Position numbers and translations under genes: made by a program. Below are positions 5,288 to 5,380 of a stretch of 5,380 nucleotides of DNA, in pieces. Origin of the DNA: UBA10649 sp037130755 (GTDB lineage Bacteria; Actinomycetota; Actinomycetes; S36-B12); assembly GCA_037130755.1 (NCBI GenBank), contig JBAXSI010000106.1, forward strand, positions 1 through 5,380, given 5' to 3'. The notes under the pieces are model-generated. The model was not told the origin of the DNA. It made no database searches and was given only the letters and a program-made list of their open reading frames with translations. The stretch's first letter is position 1; every line of letters starts with the position of its first letter.

Positions 5288-5380
5288 ATGGCACGGTCCC
5301 AGCGACAGGCTACGGCGGCGGCAGAGGGGAAGGCAGAGGCGGCGGCAGAGGCGAAGGCAGAGGCGAAGGCAGAGGCGAAG
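5288..5380 (+). CDS. Partial protein with Ala/Lys/Glu tetrapeptide repeats (N-terminus only)
   Basis: A strong AAGGAGG (5274-5280) lies seven bases before the ATG at 5288. The frame runs 31 codons to the window edge without a stop. After a short basic start (MARSQRQAT) the protein becomes tetrapeptide repeats: AAAE, GKAE, AAAE, AKAE, AKAE, AK. Such A/K/E-rich sequence forms charged, highly helical rods and occurs in actinobacterial nucleoid-associated and surface-adhesin-like proteins, but the family cannot be named from this part. A GTG at 5284 in another frame would give a Gly/Arg/Glu repeat; it is disfavoured because it lies only three bases from the ribosome site. The gene is divergent from the gcv operon, so the intergenic stretch probably holds both promoters. 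No clear rightward promoter was seen. Confidence 0.6.
   Translation, partial: MARSQRQATAAAEGKAEAAAEAKAEAKAEAK
5315..5380 (+). repeat. 12-bp tandem repeat encoding A-K-A-E units
   Basis: The period is 12 bp, with consensus GCGAAGGCAGAG and variants in the first units (GCGGCGGCAGAG, GGGAAGGCAGAG). Five full units plus the start of a sixth are visible before the window ends. Later units are identical at the DNA level, suggesting recent slippage or expansion. The period is a multiple of three, so copy-number changes keep the reading frame. Confidence 0.85.

Noticed and set aside
4894..5294. Open frames on both strands across 4894-5294
   Set aside because: They lie over the glycine riboswitch, its promoter region and the divergent intergenic stretch, and encode nothing recognisable.
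5315..5380. CRISPR-like array
   Set aside because: The units are 12 bp, contiguous and without spacers, and they sit in frame after a strong ribosome site.

Overview
The window is GC-rich, and its proteins use mostly G or C at third codon positions. The families and their order (gcvT-gcvH-glyA-sdaA behind a tandem glycine riboswitch) suggest a high-GC actinobacterium, probably in or near the Mycobacteriales (Rhodococcus/Gordonia-like). The genus is inference from sequence style, not from a search.

Layout. Positions 1-484 hold a leftward open frame that runs off the window edge; its most gene-like part starts at 343 and opens like a DUF3800-type protein. Positions 534-798 form an attachment-site region: a 3' half of a tRNA-Thr(CGT) gene without its 5' half (652-695), flanked on both sides by same-orientation pairs of a GCTAGCCCCA-type motif at 12-bp spacing. 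About 696-1054 shows no credible gene. Positions 1055-1186 hold a coding-like stretch without a start codon, in frame after the sdaA stop.

Positions 1187-4880 are a tight leftward operon in transcription order gcvT, gcvH, glyA, sdaA. gcvH, glyA and sdaA look intact. gcvT looks broken: it has a one-base frameshift near its N-terminus and an in-frame loss of about 150 central residues. A two-aptamer glycine riboswitch (about 4941-5120) lies upstream, with a plausible promoter at 5163-5191. A divergent rightward gene starts at 5288 with an (A-K-A-E)n repeat and runs off the right edge.

Together the operon would turn glycine into serine (glycine cleavage plus GlyA) and then into pyruvate and ammonia (SdaA), switched on by glycine. 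gcvP and lpd are not in the window. With gcvT damaged, this locus alone cannot complete glycine cleavage, so either another gcvT exists, the locus is decaying, or the assembly has errors. The best leads are the broken gcvT under an intact riboswitch and the attP-like arrangement beside the operon.
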